Shown here: piece after piece, positions 23,197 to 34,376 of the stretch
Layout of the letters: every line of letters begins with the position of its first letter
Position numbering within the stretch: the first letter of the stretch is position 1
Source: Beroe forskalii
Lineage: Eukaryota; Ctenophora; Nuda; Beroida; Beroidae
Assembly (NCBI GenBank): GCA_011033025.1
Contig: WFMF01000410.1
Span: 98,648 to 162,647, forward strand
Length of the DNA: 64,000 nt
Direction: 5' to 3'
The notes under the pieces: model-generated
Told to the model about the DNA's origin: nothing
The model's database searches: none
What the model saw: the letters and a program-made list of their open reading frames with translations, nothing else
Position numbers and translations under genes: made by a program

Positions 23197-23761
23197 TAAC
23201 CGCTGATGATTCACAGTTTAGTCTCTTCCGCCTCTTATGTCAATCCTTGAATTAGAAAATCGATGTACAGTATTTTCTTATGTTTGTAGTATACTCATAC
23301 ACCTCTATAGATAAGACATTAGATTGAATCCATTGGAAAATATTCGGAACTCTTGGCACTGACGTACTCAAAATTAAAATATTATAAAATGAAACAAGTG
23401 GATATCATGAACCTAAGCGCTTGATTATAATTGTGCAAAACTTTCCTCCGAAATAGTCAGAGGCAATGCAACAGTTCAATTTTCATTGGCTTCAGATCAA
23501 AAACTCAAAAGTATAAAATCCGGTCAAATCAAAAATGAAGAATCATATAACGTTAAGAAGGGGGTAATATGCAAAAACATATTTTGATAGCCAATCTTTG
23601 CAATAAAACACAGCGTACTATCTAAAATCATCTTTGCCTTAGATCACCTAATGCAACAAAATTTAGAGTCAATATATCAGAGCCGCACAAAAACCAAACG
23701 AAACCACGACAAACTAGAAAATATGCTACGAATAACTCGACTGACCAGCTCACTTCACCGG

Positions 23762-24812
23762 CAGGGCCGTAATTCCCGGGGGGGCTAGGGGGGCTGAAGC
23801 CCCCCCAAGATTTTTGAACTGACTCAAAAAAATTCTAACTCCCTATTAAAATTTCCAAATTTACTGATCTTTACAGTTTGCTCATTGAATGGGGAATGAT
23901 ATTGATGCATCATTCGCAATTGTGAAGGTTTCAACATCATATCAACTCTTCATGTATGCTAGTTTGTAGGTTCATCATGGTATTTTTTATCTACAAACCA
24001 CAGTACAGAAGTGCTGTAATAAATCCATGTCTCCATAGTAAGTAGGCAAAAATAATAATAACAAGGAAAGGAATAACTAAATATCGTGCTCATATCATGC
24101 TCATAACATGCTCATAGATTTATGCAAGTGACAAACTCGAATGAATAAAAAAGATTTAATGATTGAGGGCGAGCTCCGGATGGAGGATAGAGTGTCTTCT
24201 AACCATTGGCTCATTGGGCGAAACGGTGGCTGAATGCACCGGTCATGCTAATGATGGGGCGGAGTGGGGTGCCTTGCTTGTGTACTTTGGGCAGACCGTT
24301 TCGCCCAATGGTTAGGAGACACTCTGTCCACCATCTGGAGCTCGCTCTCAATAATCAAGGACTCCTTCAGCCTCAGGGATATCTTGGGGAAGTCAAAAAG
24401 ATTCAATGATGTTCATATTAATTTAACGCCTTAATAAAACAAGCAAGTGCTCTGGGCTAACAATGGGTCATCAGTTGGGTAAGGAGGATTATGAGGCACA
24501 ATATGTCTGCACACGGTTTTTTAACATGAAAAATTGCTCAAGACTTGTTAAAGTACCATTTTATACGACTCATAATTTTCACGATTCTTACCCATTTCTG
24601 TAGCCCAAAATTCATTCTCAGACATTGAAAAACCCAAAAATTTTCCGGGGGGCTCCGCCCCCCTAACCCCCGGCCAGGGGCTCTGCCCCTGGACCCCGCT
24701 GGGGGCTGCGCCCCCAGACCCCTGCCGCCAGGGGCTCCGCCCCTGGAACCATTCCCTGGGCTCGCTTCGCTCGCCCAGCCCCCCCAACTCGAAATTGAGA
24801 ATTACGGCCCTG
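23762..24812. mobile_element. Non-autonomous hAT-like DNA transposon (1051 bp)
   Basis: Perfect 14-bp terminal inverted repeats CAGGGCCGTAATTC at 23762 and 24799-24812. Flanked by the exact 8-bp duplication TTCACCGG (23754-23761 and 24813-24820). Eight-bp duplications with CAGGG-type ends are typical of the hAT superfamily. No transposase is encoded. Inside are a foldback (24160-24352) and, near the right end, GC-rich iterated palindromes such as CTGGGGGCTGCGCCCCCAG. Confidence 0.9.
24160..24352. repeat. Internal foldback (imperfect inverted repeat, arms ~60 bp)
   Basis: ATTGAGGGCGAGCTCCGGAT near 24162 is complementary to the end CTGGAGCTCGCTCTCAAT (to 24352). The arms also share GAGTGTCT(T/C)CTAACCATTGG and GGGCGAAACGG; the left arm has an 8-nt insertion. 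Confidence 0.85.
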
Positions 24813-24820
24813 TTCACCGG

Positions 24821-25990
24821 AGCATCTCAACATCACACCATTACTCGACGTGATTCAGTGGCGTGGACAGCATGAGGAAAGAGAGTAGGGAAAGAGCTTG
24901 TAAACACGCGTGCGCGGCTCATCGACAAAAGTAAGAAATGTGGTGGTCTAAGGGCACGTGGATTGCAGGAAAAACTTTAGGATGTCCAAAGGCCGGCTAG
25001 TCGTAATCGAGGAAGAGAAATTATGCATTTGGCCGATAACAGGAATTAGAAAATTTTAATTTAGTCCAATTACATAATTGGATAATTCAACCAAAATGAA
25101 AGCCGACATGCGCGCGACTAAAATTTTCGTACGTTCGCGCGTCAAGCTTCACAATAAAATACAATGCGTCTTCCAGTACACGCTAATACCGGTTGCGAGC
25201 CAATTCAGGTGTCACATGCAATTTATTCATCAGTAAGTGCACCTTGTTTATTTAAATCTGAAAGTTTTTTAAAAGCTGGTTAAGTTTTAAATGAGATGAA
25301 ATCTTATCAAGATTTATCGCAAGTGCCTCAAGTCTCTTCTATGATAATATCCATTTCATCTTTTTGCTTTTTTGATAGGCTCTAGCAATATAGACTTCAT
25401 GACAGAACAACATACAGTATGTAACCAAATATGTGAAGAACAGAACTTATAGTAGGCAGCGATTGGAACTAATATACACAAGTTCTGTTTACTGGAGTAA
25501 AGGAATGATAGGCCGAGGTGATTAAAAATAATTGTCAGTAATCACGATGATCTAGAGGAGATGTAGTTGAGTCTAAGTCAGGATATTCAATATATTGCTG
25601 AGATTTAGTACAGATTAGGTCGGAATTTTTGTTCAGGTTGAGCCGCAATTCATGTGAGATTAGTTGGTCGAGATTAGTGGAGATTTAGTCAAGAGTCGGT
25701 CGGAATGCAGTCGATATTAAGTTAAAATTTGGTCGAGATTCAGTCGAGATTCAGTCAAAATGAGGCGGAGATTTAGTAAAGATTTAATTTAGTCAAGATT
25801 TAGGTAATGGATAATTAATGATGATTTTGTTGACATTTGTCGAAATTTCAGTTGAAATTTCAGTCGATTTAAGCCAATAGGTTTGATACGTTTTTCTGAA
25901 AGAAGCCACCTATTTTCCCTTCAATTTAATATTTTAGGAAGTTGGAATTGAAATAAACCGTTTTTCAAATATTTTGTACGGATTTTAACG
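24821..25990. other. Spacer with a degenerate GAGATTTAGTC repeat
   Basis: No gene is seen. From about 25560 to 25870 the sequence is built from variants of GTCGAGATTTAGTC/GTCGAGATTCAGTC at 10-20 bp intervals, a decayed short tandem array. Confidence 0.55.
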
Positions 25991-25994
25991 GTAA

Positions 25995-26253
25995 TCCAGG
26001 ATATTTTGAGCAAACAAAGTTTGTACCATCCACGACAAATTAAAGATATGCCTAAAATTTCTTCAGATATGAAAGTAAGATGTCCACCAGTTCATCATTT
26101 AGAACATGGATAGTGGACATCTATTCATTTTTACCTGTAGATCAACCTCATTGAATAGAGAATGGTGGACGGTGTTATATTCTTGCATTCTTGACTCTAC
26201 TGAGAATAGGGATCTTCATTGAGCGTGGGAAATCAGAGGAAGGCTTCTCTCTC
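25995..26253 (-). pseudogene. Decayed 5' fragment of an F-box/LRR family member
   Basis: Read on the - strand it starts ATGGGTTCACCGAGAGAGAA, encoding MGSPREKPSSDFP, like the N termini of the three larger copies (S/I/N-P-x-(K/E)...SDFQH). It then picks up STIHVLNDELVDILLSYL in another frame and breaks off near LLKIS. Several frameshifts and stops make it non-functional. It marks a fourth tandem unit; the sequence upstream of it also resembles the region upstream of the intact gene. Confidence 0.85.
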
Positions 26254-26259
26254 GGTGAA

Positions 26260-26785
26260 CCCATGCCATCTAATCTACAGCAGAGGTTATGAAATAATCA
26301 TCAGTTATTAAATAAAAACAGAAAAGTTTAGGAGCGAAGTAATGTGTTACTTTATCAATAAGGTCAACTGTATAAATATGTCAATACCCTTGCCTGGGAG
26401 AGTTATACAATTGCTCTACGTCAGATAAACCTTCTTGTGTGACAAAAACTGAACTTTCAATCAACTTGAGGATGAAGGTATCTCAACTAACAAAATATTG
26501 TAATGAAGTCACATAAATTTTACTATTTTACAAGGCGATAGCACAGTATGACAATTGTCAATTTTGACTATCGATTAATATGATTTTAGTTTTTACTGAA
26601 GTTCTGAAAACAATAATAACTGTATCAAGTAAATAGTAAAATGAAAAGGTGCTAGGAATGTACTAAATCCAATAGACAACTAAACAATCCATCATCTCGC
26701 TGTAAGTCTGTCAAGCATGTCTAAGATAAAAATTTCAAATCGATTAATTCCATCTTACATGTTTACATTATATATCTTTTTCATT
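26260..26785. other. Spacer within the F-box tandem cluster
   Basis: AT-rich, with short stretches similar to the other intergenic segments of the cluster (TTATTAAATAAAAACAGAAAAGTT). No gene is seen. Confidence 0.5.
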
Positions 26786-28531
26786 TTAGAAAGGCAAATT
26801 GAAGTTTTGATGATATTTTTTAGAAAGACGACCATAAACAGAAACAAACTGGTCATGTCTGAAATCAAAGTCTATGTTCTTTTTCCTGTCCCGACAGTCC
26901 AAAATACGAAGAAACTCAGGACACATTTCGTTATAGAATGAGATATAATCAAAATTTCTACAAAAGCATTCAAGAAAACGGTTAGGCTCTTCAACGAATC
27001 TGGATTTGCAGGAATTCAAGTGTAAATTGCAAAGACCTCTGATAACGATTATCATGGGCTCCGATCTAGATATTGATTTACACTTCGGTAATGCATCTTC
27101 AAAGTAATTTGGCGGAAATTCACTTAACCCATCCTCATTAACATCTTCCGGATAACATGAACGTGGAACATGTAAGTCTAAACCTTTAAATTTTGGTCCA
27201 GCATTTCGAGCAAACAAAACTAGGTCATCAACATTCCAATATTCGTATCCAAGAGTTGCATACTCCAACTCTTTCATTTGTGGCAGAATTGTGGATGCGA
27301 AAAATGAAAAGATCACAGATGTGTCAAGAGAATCAAGAGAGCCATCATCGATTTCATATTTGTTCAAATAATCCAGCTGAAGTCTCTTCAGAAACTTAAA
27401 ATCTTTCAGTTTTTCTAGTTTCTCCGTCGGAATCCAACAGTTGGACAAGTGTAATTCTACCAGTGATAGAGAGCAGCTTGACAAAGTCCCGATGATATCA
27501 GTATTTGATGTAGAAAAATGATTGTGTCCAGTTAAATCGAGTACTTTAAGGTTGGGCATCAACTTTATAAAGGATATCAGTCGTGATGAAAAACTTCCCG
27601 GAAAGAAGAAATCACCATGGAAGGAAGCAAGGTATATGAATATTTCCATGTTTTTCATCTTTGGTAGAGATGTGATAGTCAACGCAGAAACAAAAGACTG
27701 CGGGGCATTTTTTGATAAGCACAAATATCTCATTGCAGCAGAGAAATTTCTCATGATATGCTCCAAAACATCTGTATGGAGCCTATAACAACAGAGCTCA
27801 ACCCACACAATTGGGTTTGTTGGACAAAGAACCATGGGTAGATTTGATCCATCAGAATATGACGAATTGTATCTTACCTCATCCTCCAAAGTGATATGAA
27901 CTAAATGTTTGGCATTCATCAACACATTACTCAAAACGTTTTGTTTCACAGCGTGCTCTCCAAGCAGATATATACTCTTCAGTCGTGGAGCTAATTTTTC
28001 TCTCACAACTGCCAAAATGGTATCATCTGAAAGAATCCTCCCAACAATTTTCAAATTTACAAAGTTAGGGAAATAATCACATAAAAATGAAAAGGTTAAT
28101 GCATTGAAACCATCAAAATAATCCAATGAAAGAGTAGTCAAGTTTCCACAATTTACTGACAAAACTGACATTACATCTTTCATTTTTAATTTACATGATT
28201 TCCTCCTGTCCCAATATCTGACTAAATATTGCTGACGTAAGTCCAAGACAGACAACCTTGTAATTCGGGAGATTTTAAGCAAGCAAAGATTGTACCATCT
28301 TCGACAAACTAAAGAAAGTCCTAAAATTTGAACAGAGTTGAAATATGACAGTATGATGTCCATAAGTTCATCATTTAGGACATGTATGGTGGGCATTCCC
28401 TCAACTTCACCAGTAGCATCAACCTCATTGAATAGCGGGTGGTGATATATTCTTGACTCTACTGAGGATAGACATCTCCTCTTCGCAGAGTGTTGGAAAT
28501 CAGAGGGAGGTTTGTCTTTTGGTGAACTCAT
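26786..28531 (-). CDS. F-box / leucine-rich-repeat protein, intact copy
   Basis: Single exon of 581 residues from the ATG at 28531. Residues about 45-90 form an F-box (HVLNDELMDIILSYF, SLVCRRWYNLCLLKIS). The rest is built from irregular leucine-rich repeats, for example NLTTLSLDYFDGFNALTFSF, LKVLDLTGHNHF, LVELHLSNCWIP and FKGLDLHVP. The family acts as SCF ubiquitin-ligase substrate receptors: the F-box binds Skp1 and the LRRs bind the target. Target and biology are unknown here. It is the only copy of the local cluster with an unbroken frame. All copies share VLDVM-like sequence just before or around the start; the ATG shared by all (MSSP/MIPP/MNPT) was chosen. Confidence 0.85.
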   Translation of the reverse strand: MSSPKDKPPSDFQHSAKRRCLSSVESRIYHHPLFNEVDATGEVEGMPTIHVLNDELMDIILSYFNSVQILGLSLVCRRWYNLCLLKISRITRLSVLDLRQQYLVRYWDRRKSCKLKMKDVMSVLSVNCGNLTTLSLDYFDGFNALTFSFLCDYFPNFVNLKIVGRILSDDTILAVVREKLAPRLKSIYLLGEHAVKQNVLSNVLMNAKHLVHITLEDEVRYNSSYSDGSNLPMVLCPTNPIVWVELCCYRLHTDVLEHIMRNFSAAMRYLCLSKNAPQSFVSALTITSLPKMKNMEIFIYLASFHGDFFFPGSFSSRLISFIKLMPNLKVLDLTGHNHFSTSNTDIIGTLSSCSLSLVELHLSNCWIPTEKLEKLKDFKFLKRLQLDYLNKYEIDDGSLDSLDTSVIFSFFASTILPQMKELEYATLGYEYWNVDDLVLFARNAGPKFKGLDLHVPRSCYPEDVNEDGLSEFPPNYFEDALPKCKSISRSEPMIIVIRGLCNLHLNSCKSRFVEEPNRFLECFCRNFDYISFYNEMCPEFLRILDCRDRKKNIDFDFRHDQFVSVYGRLSKKYHQNFNLPF

Positions 28532-28931
28532 GACATCCAACACACAACCAACTTGGGCCTATGACAGAAATAATTAAGTAATAATAGATATCAAAATATG
28601 TTTATTAAAAACAAAAAAGTTGAAAGAACACGATCAAAGTAATGTTTTGATTTAAGGCTGGGATATACCTGTACAGTTTGTCATTTACAAACTTTTTAAT
28701 AGAAAACTAGGGGGGAGTCTAGAAAATTTTGAAAAATAAATTTACCAATGTGGCAGGAAGTGAAAAGAGTCTGGAAAATAAATTCAATAGATAAAATATA
28801 ATACATTGAATTGAAAATAATTATAATGAAGTGATATCATTTGAAAAGATACTATAATGGGTGATTAATGCATTAATAACTGGCCATTTGCAATCATGTG
28901 GTCAAAAATGTCATTTTTACTTTAAAATGGA
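28532..28931. other. Spacer between F-box copies, part of the duplicated unit
   Basis: Nearly the same sequence recurs at about 30690-31050 (GGGGGGAGTCTAGAAAATTT, GGCTGGGATATACCTGTACA), so it belongs to a tandem unit of about 2.1 kb. Confidence 0.8.
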
Positions 28932-30672
28932 TTAATCCCAACTATTATGCCGAGATTCATCGAAAATAGGTAAATATATGTTATTATTTCCGGGCGAAAA
29001 GTAGCCATGATCAGAAACGAAAAGTTCATCACCAAAATAAAAGTCTTTGATATTTTTGGAGTCTTTATAGTCCAAAATGCGCAGAAATTCTGGGCACATA
29101 TTGTTATAGAATGAGTGATGATCAACAAATCTACATGCACACTTATTTCGGGGGGGCTGTGTGAATGATCTGGATTTGCAGGAGTTCAAGTGTAAGCTGT
29201 AAAGACCTCTGAGGAAAATTGTCATGGGCTCTGATCTAGATATTGATTGACACTTCGGTAACACATCTTCTATGCCATTTGGTGGAATGATGGGGAGTTT
29301 ATTGGCGAAGATTGGGGGGCATGAACCTGGTACCTGTAAATCTAAACTTAAAAACTTGGGTCCAGCATTCCTAACAAATAGAGGTAGGTCTTCAACATGC
29401 CAACCATGGCATATCCCAAGAGAGACAAACTCTAGCTCATACATATGTGGCAGAATTTTAGATGCAAAAAATGAAAAGATCAAAGCTGTGTCATCAGGCT
29501 CAAGAAATTCATACTCATAATTTTCCATGTAATCCAGTTTGAGTCTTTTAAGACATTTACAATCTTTGAACTTTTCTAACTTTTCTATCGGAATCCAACA
29601 GTTGGACAAGTGTAACTCTTCAAGCACTAAACAGCACCTTGACAAAGTTGCCACAATGTCAGTATTTGAGTAAGAAAAATGATTGTGTCCAGATAAATCG
29701 AGTACTTTCAAGTTGGGCATTTATAACAGATATTAAACGTGATGAAAAATCCTCTGGGATGAATTCAAATTCAGAAAGATCATCGTAATGAGCAAGGAAT
29801 ACTTCCATGTTATTCATACTAGGTAAGTTTCTAATGGCCAGGTCAGAAACATAGGATAGAGGGTCGTTTTTCGACAAGCTGAAATACCTCAATGAAGCAG
29901 CAAAACTTCTCATGAAGTACTCCACAACATCTGGATGGAGCTTGAAACAACAGAGTTCGACTGACACAATTGGGTTACTTGGACAAAGAACCAGGGGTAG
30001 ATTTGACCCATCAGAGCTGGATGGATCAAGTGACACCCAATCTTCCAAGGTAATATGGACTAGATTTTTAGCATTCTTTAACACATTACTCAAAACGTTT
30101 TGCTCCCCAGTATGTTTCCCAATCAGGAATAACCTTTCTAATTTTGGAGCAATCTTCTCCCTCAAAACTGCCAAGAAGGTTTCATCCAAAAGAATTTTCC
30201 CACCAATCTTCAAATTGGCAAGGTTAGGCAAATAGTCACATAAATATGAAAAGGTTGCAGCATTCAGACCATCGAAATGTATCAGTGAAAGAGTTGTCAA
30301 GCTTCCACAGTTTGGTGACAAAACTGACATGACTGCTTTTATTTGAGATATCTTTCTGTTTCCAGTAATTTTCTCGAAAAAGGGCACAACACAAAAACTT
30401 GTAATTCGTGAGATTTTTAGCAAGCAAAGATTGTACCATCTACGACAAACTAAAGAAAGCCCTAAAATTTGAACAGAGTTGAAATATGACAGTATGATGT
30501 CCATAAGTTCATCATTTAGGACATGTATGGTGGGCATTCCTTCATCTTCACCAGTAGCATCAGCTTCATTGAATAGAGGGTAGTGATATATTCTTGACTC
30601 TACTGAGGACAGACATCTTCTCTTCACAGAGTGTTGGAAATCAGAGTGAACACTTTCTTGTGGTGGAATCAT
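28932..30672 (-). pseudogene. F-box/LRR copy 2, frameshifted (5-bp deletion)
   Basis: N-terminal frame 30672-29659 has the F-box (MPTIHVLNDELMDIILSYF). The C-terminal frame 29720-28932 continues with PNLKVLDLSGHNHFSYSNTD to the end. Against the intact gene, five bases are missing at about 29720-29730, where SRLISFIKLMPNLKV became SRLISVI then a frame change. Both halves are otherwise open and similar to the intact gene, so decay is recent, or the two halves are expressed separately. A small splicing correction is not evident. Confidence 0.75.
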
Positions 30673-31053
30673 GACATCCAACACAAAACCAACTTGGGCC
30701 TTTCACATAATTAAGTAATAATAGATATCAAAATATGTTTATTAAAAACAAAAAAGTTGAAAGGACACGATCAAAGTACTGTTTTGATTTAAGGCTGGGA
30801 TATACCTGTACAGTTTGTCATTTACAAACTTTTTAATAGAAAACTCGGGGGGAGTCTAGAAAATTTTGAAAAATAAATTTACCAATGTGGCAGGAAGTGA
30901 AAAGAGTCTGGAAAATAAATTCAATAGATAAAATATAATACATTGAATTGAAAATAATTAATATAATGAAGTGATATAATGGGTGATTAACGCATTAATA
31001 ACTGGCCATTTGTAATCATGTGGTCAAAAATGTCATTTTTACTTTAAAATGGA
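30673..31053. other. Spacer between F-box copies 2 and 3
   Basis: Near-identical to 28560-28930 apart from a short deletion near 30970; no gene. Confidence 0.8.
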
Positions 31054-32794
31054 TTAATCCCAACTATTATGCCGAGATTCATCGAAAATAGGTAAATATA
31101 TGTTATTATTTCCGGGAGAAAAGTAGCCATGACCAGAAACGAAAAGTTCATCACCAAAATAAAAGTCTTTGATATTTTTGGAGTCTTTATAGTCCAAAAT
31201 GCGCAGAAATTCTGGGCACATATTGTTATAGAATGAGTGATGATCAACAAATCTACATGCACACTTATTTCGGGGGGGCTGTGTGAATAACCTGGATTTG
31301 CAGGAGTTCAAGTGTAAGCTGTAAAGACCTCTGAGGAAAATTGTCATGGGCTCTGATCTAGATATTGATTGACACTTCGGTAACACATCTTCTATGCCAT
31401 TTGGTGGAATGATGGGGAGTTTATTGGCGAAGATTGGGGGGCATGAACCTGGTACCTGTAAATCTAAATCTAAAAACTTGGGTCCAGCATTCCTAACAAA
31501 TAGAGGTAGGTCTTCAACATTCCAACCATGGCATATCCCAAGAGAGACAAACTCTAGCTCATTCATATGTGGCAGAATTTTAGATGCAAAAAATGAAAAG
31601 ATCAAAGCTGTGTCATCAGGCTCAAGAAATTCATACTCATAATTTTCCATGTAATCCAGTTTGAGTCTTTTAAGACATTTACAATCTTTGAGCTTTTCTA
31701 ACTTTTCTTTCGGAATCCAACAGTTGGACAAGTGTAACTCTTCAAGCACTAAACAGCACCTTGACAAAGTTGCCACAATGTCAGTATTTGAGTAAGAAAA
31801 ATGATTGTGTCCAGATAAATCGAGTACTTTCAAGTTGGGCATTTATAACAGATATTAAACGTGATGAAAAATCCTCTGGGATGAATTCAAATTCAGAAAG
31901 ATCATCGTAATGAGCAAGGAATACTTCCATGTTATTCATACTAGGTAAGTTTTTAATGGCCAGGTCCGAAGCATAGGATAGAGGGTCGTTTTTCGACAAG
32001 TTGAAATACCTCAATGAAGCAGCAAAACTTCTCATGAAGTACTCCACAACATCTGGATGGAGCTTGAAACAACAGAGTTCGACTGACACAATTGGGTTAC
32101 TTGGACAAAGAACCATGGGTAGATTTGATCCATCAGAACTGGATGGATCAAGTGACACCCAATCTTCCAAGGTAATATGGACTAGATTTTTAGCATTCTT
32201 TAACACATTACACAAAACGTTTTGCTCCACAGTATGTTTCCCAATCAGAAATAACCTTTCTAATCTTGGGGCAATCTTCTCCCTCAAAACTGCCAAGAAT
32301 GTATCATCCAAAAGAATTTTCCCACCAATCTTCAAATTGACGAGGTTAGGCAAATAGTCACATAAATATGAAAAGGTTGCAGCATTCAGACCATCGAAAT
32401 GTATCAGTGAAAGAGTTGTCAAGCTTCCACAGTTTGGTGACAAAACTGACATGACTGCATTTATTTTAGATATTTTTCTGTTTCCAGAAATTTCCTCCAT
32501 AAAGGGCACAACACAAAAACTTGTAATTCGTGAGATTTTTAGCAAGCAGAGATTATACCATCTACGACAAACTAAAGAAAGTCCTAAAATTTGAACAGAG
32601 TTGAAATATGACAGTATAATGTCCATAAGTTCTTCATTCAGGACATGGATAGTTGGCATTCCTTCAACCTCACATATGGCAACAACCTCATTGAATAGCG
32701 GATGGTGGTATATTCTTGACTCTACTGAGGACAGACATCTCCTCTTTACAGGGTGTTGGTGGTCAGAGTGAACACTTTCTTGAGTTGGATTCAT
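31054..32794 (-). pseudogene. F-box/LRR copy 3, same 5-bp deletion
   Basis: N-terminal frame 32794-31781 and C-terminal frame 31842-31054. It differs from copy 2 by scattered substitutions (about 95% alike by eye) but carries the identical 5-bp gap at the same codon. The break therefore predates the duplication of copies 2 and 3, or spread by gene conversion. F-box HVLNEELMDIILSYF is intact. Confidence 0.75.
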
Positions 32795-34376
32795 GACATC
32801 CAACAAATTTCAACCTATGACACATTGAAAGGGGTACCATCAGAAATCAGATTGATAACTATAATATTATGTTAAATTCATGGATTGCTTCGTGATTATT
32901 GAACCAAGAAAAAATTTCTTACTTGATAAATGTACACCGACTTTAATGACAGTGCTGGGGTCCTAAAATTGATGGAACACCTTATAAAAAGCTATGGAGT
33001 TATTGGAGCAAAACACAGTAAAAAAGGAGATAAATTTTTCTCATTTGAGAAAAACTGCTAGGAAATAAATGTTTTTTTCAGATTGAAATATATTGTGAAA
33101 CTTATTTTACAAGCCACAATATATTGGATAGACTTCATGAATTTTGAATAAAATATTATAATTATAATATTCAACAAAGAAATTTAATTAGTAACAGAGT
33201 AAAAAAATTATGTCAAATTTAGAAATTGATGTCAAATTTAGAAATTCATGTCAAAATTGTCCGAAACCGTGTTTAACACACGGGATATAAGCCCTTTAAT
33301 TGCACAAGCATGAAAAGTATGTGTGTAAAGCCCATATGGAGGTGGGAAGATGTACTCTTGTACTCTGTACAGTAAAACAAGAAATAACTTGGTAAGGTAA
33401 AAAAGACGCATCCAGCAACAGATTAATCATTAAACAAAACTATATTCATTTCCTTCCTTTTCTAACAAAGTAACAATTTGCTATTTAAACTTTTAAAATT
33501 TGAGTGTTCATCCTTTTCCACGAAAACGAGTTTTATTGATCGAGATTCCAACTATTTGAAGTGTAATAGACAACCATCGGAGAGAGAATCTTGATCTGTA
33601 GAATATGGCGAAATTCGGATTGTTTTAGGAAATAAGATAGATTTTATTCTGAATCTTTGCTGTGGTGGCAAGGGAAAGGATGCTTAATTTATAAAGAAAA
33701 GTAATGGAAAAAGTGGCTTATTGATAAGAAAAATGTTATATCAATACAGCAATACCTACATTGGAGCACTATTAAATGGTTTATTAAGAGTTTGAAGATA
33801 AGAAGATCAGTTTCAGGCAATAAAAAACGACACACATTCATAGAAAAGCAGTATCTAAATTTGTATAGTTGTATAGCTCGTAAATCAACAATATATCATA
33901 TCATTCCTTTATCAAGTTCCAAATTCCAGACAACGAAATCATTGAAAGATTGAATACTTGCATTATCTAGAAAGTTAGAAAACTCTGATTAGAGCATAAC
34001 AGTAATACATCATCACAACATTCATATTATATCAAACAGTTCCAGCTGCTTCAAATACGTTCCAAACTAATAAAAATATACCTATTTCGTTCACATGCTG
34101 ATCTTTGCACTGGAATCAAAATAATAGACAATCAATCCACCCAGAAATCATTTGAGATGCAGGAGTAAAACTGTTCATAGTTACCATTTTTATAAGACAC
34201 TGTCACACGGATCAAATCATAGCTTTATTAAGCACAAGAAAATATTTCCTTTCACACAGATTCTCAAAGTTCAAACACAAGGAAATATTTCAAATCCACC
34301 TCAGAATTCCTCAAGAGACAAACAGTTGTTCCTAGTTCCCAATAAAGCTCAAACACAAGGAAAGAATTCCTCCCTC
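32795..34376. other. Spacer, nothing recognised
   Basis: AT-rich. A short duplication GTCAAATTTAGAAATT occurs near 33211-33245. Probably includes the 3' UTR of the RABGGTA-like gene near 34376. Confidence 0.5.

Larger units (their letters stand above)
19652..23753. other. Spacer upstream of ACLY
   Basis: No gene recognised. It contains a G-rich GGTTGTTATGGGGTGGGG-type stretch next to the ACLY start (19660-19810), TGACGTCA octamers at 20965, 21292 and 22353, a 35-bp-phased CRE element at 21292-21334, a GTAC-rich block (22150-22860), and a GC-rich hairpin-forming island (about 23010-23210). Confidence 0.6.
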
